The notes beneath the pieces are model-generated. The model saw only the letters and a list, made by a program, of their open reading frames with translations. It was not told where the DNA came from and did no database searches. From NCBI GenBank assembly GCA_020055645.1, contig CM034550.1, positions 19,729,001 to 19,793,000 of the forward strand: a stretch of DNA of 64,000 nt. The letters are read 5' to 3'. This stretch comes from Tomocerus qinae. Lineage: Eukaryota; Arthropoda; Collembola; Entomobryomorpha; Tomoceridae. Position 1 is the first letter of the stretch; every line of letters starts with the position of its first letter. The position numbers were made by a program, and so were the translations under genes. Shown piece by piece: positions 63,850 to 64,000 of this stretch.

Positions 63850-64000
63850 ACCCACGATAACTTTCGAACGCAAAGACGGATATTGACCAAACTAGGCAGA
63901 AACAATGTCTATGGACCACTGACGATCCCTATTGATTTTGGGGCTAATCGGTCCATTGGTTGCTGAGATACCGCGCGCTCACTTTGTCTTCATTTTGATA
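63850..64000. mobile_element. Probable dispersed-repeat segment, cut by the window edge
   Basis: The 150 bp after the microsatellite (ACCCACGATAACTTTCGAAC, then AAGACGGATATTGACC, then AAACTAGGC) look unlike the rest of the window: more balanced in composition and richer in CpG (GATACCGCGCGCTCAC). I recall similar arrangements, a GTCC or GTCT run followed by an ACGATAACT-like motif and a GACCAAACT-like motif, scattered in many invertebrate genomes, but cannot verify this here. No coding frame, terminal repeat or target duplication can be seen, because the element would run beyond 64000. Its class is unknown. Confidence 0.4.

Noticed and set aside
63711..63905. Minus-strand frame with Arg-Thr-Asp-Gly repeats as a repeat protein
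   Set aside because: It is simply the translation of the GTCC microsatellite and adjacent repeat.

Overview
This 64 kb window reads as gene-poor eukaryotic nuclear DNA, most likely intergenic or long-intron sequence from an invertebrate, probably an arthropod. Base composition is about 65% A+T by sampling. CpG is common, which argues against a vertebrate, and TpA is not avoided. Words such as GTACCT, TAGGTA and TAGTAG recur throughout. No rRNA, tRNA, snRNA, CRISPR array or bacterial operon structure was found on reading, and no protein family could be recognised with confidence. The species cannot be named from this sequence.

The longest open frames are 118 to about 122 codons. At 35% G+C about 7% of random codons are stops, so roughly one or two frames of that length are expected by chance over both strands of 64 kb. 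The open frames therefore carry no coding signal by themselves. The few listed here are flagged as unrecognised, with one weak resemblance: a possible remnant of a transposase DNA-binding domain near 31.4 kb.

Layout: 1-15 kb is unremarkable AT-rich DNA with small palindromes, a 109 nt exon-like segment on the minus strand (12.3 kb) and a 75 nt imperfect hairpin (14.8 kb). From 7 to 33 kb there are several short patches in which C exceeds G two- to threefold on the plus strand. Exon-like segments bounded by good splice signals lie at 22.3 kb (minus), 25.4 kb (plus), 39.1 kb (plus, reading as a signal peptide) and 54.9 kb (plus). Between 43 and 53 kb the skew reverses, with three patches where G is about twice C. 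At 55.5 kb it is C-rich again. The window ends in a GTCC microsatellite followed by a stretch that resembles a dispersed invertebrate repeat and runs off the edge.

No set of genes working together can be described, and I did not find a convincing new biological system. The most distinctive properties are the strand-asymmetric compositional mosaic and the abundance of short local duplications. Everything here was read by eye; no alignment, folding or database search was run.
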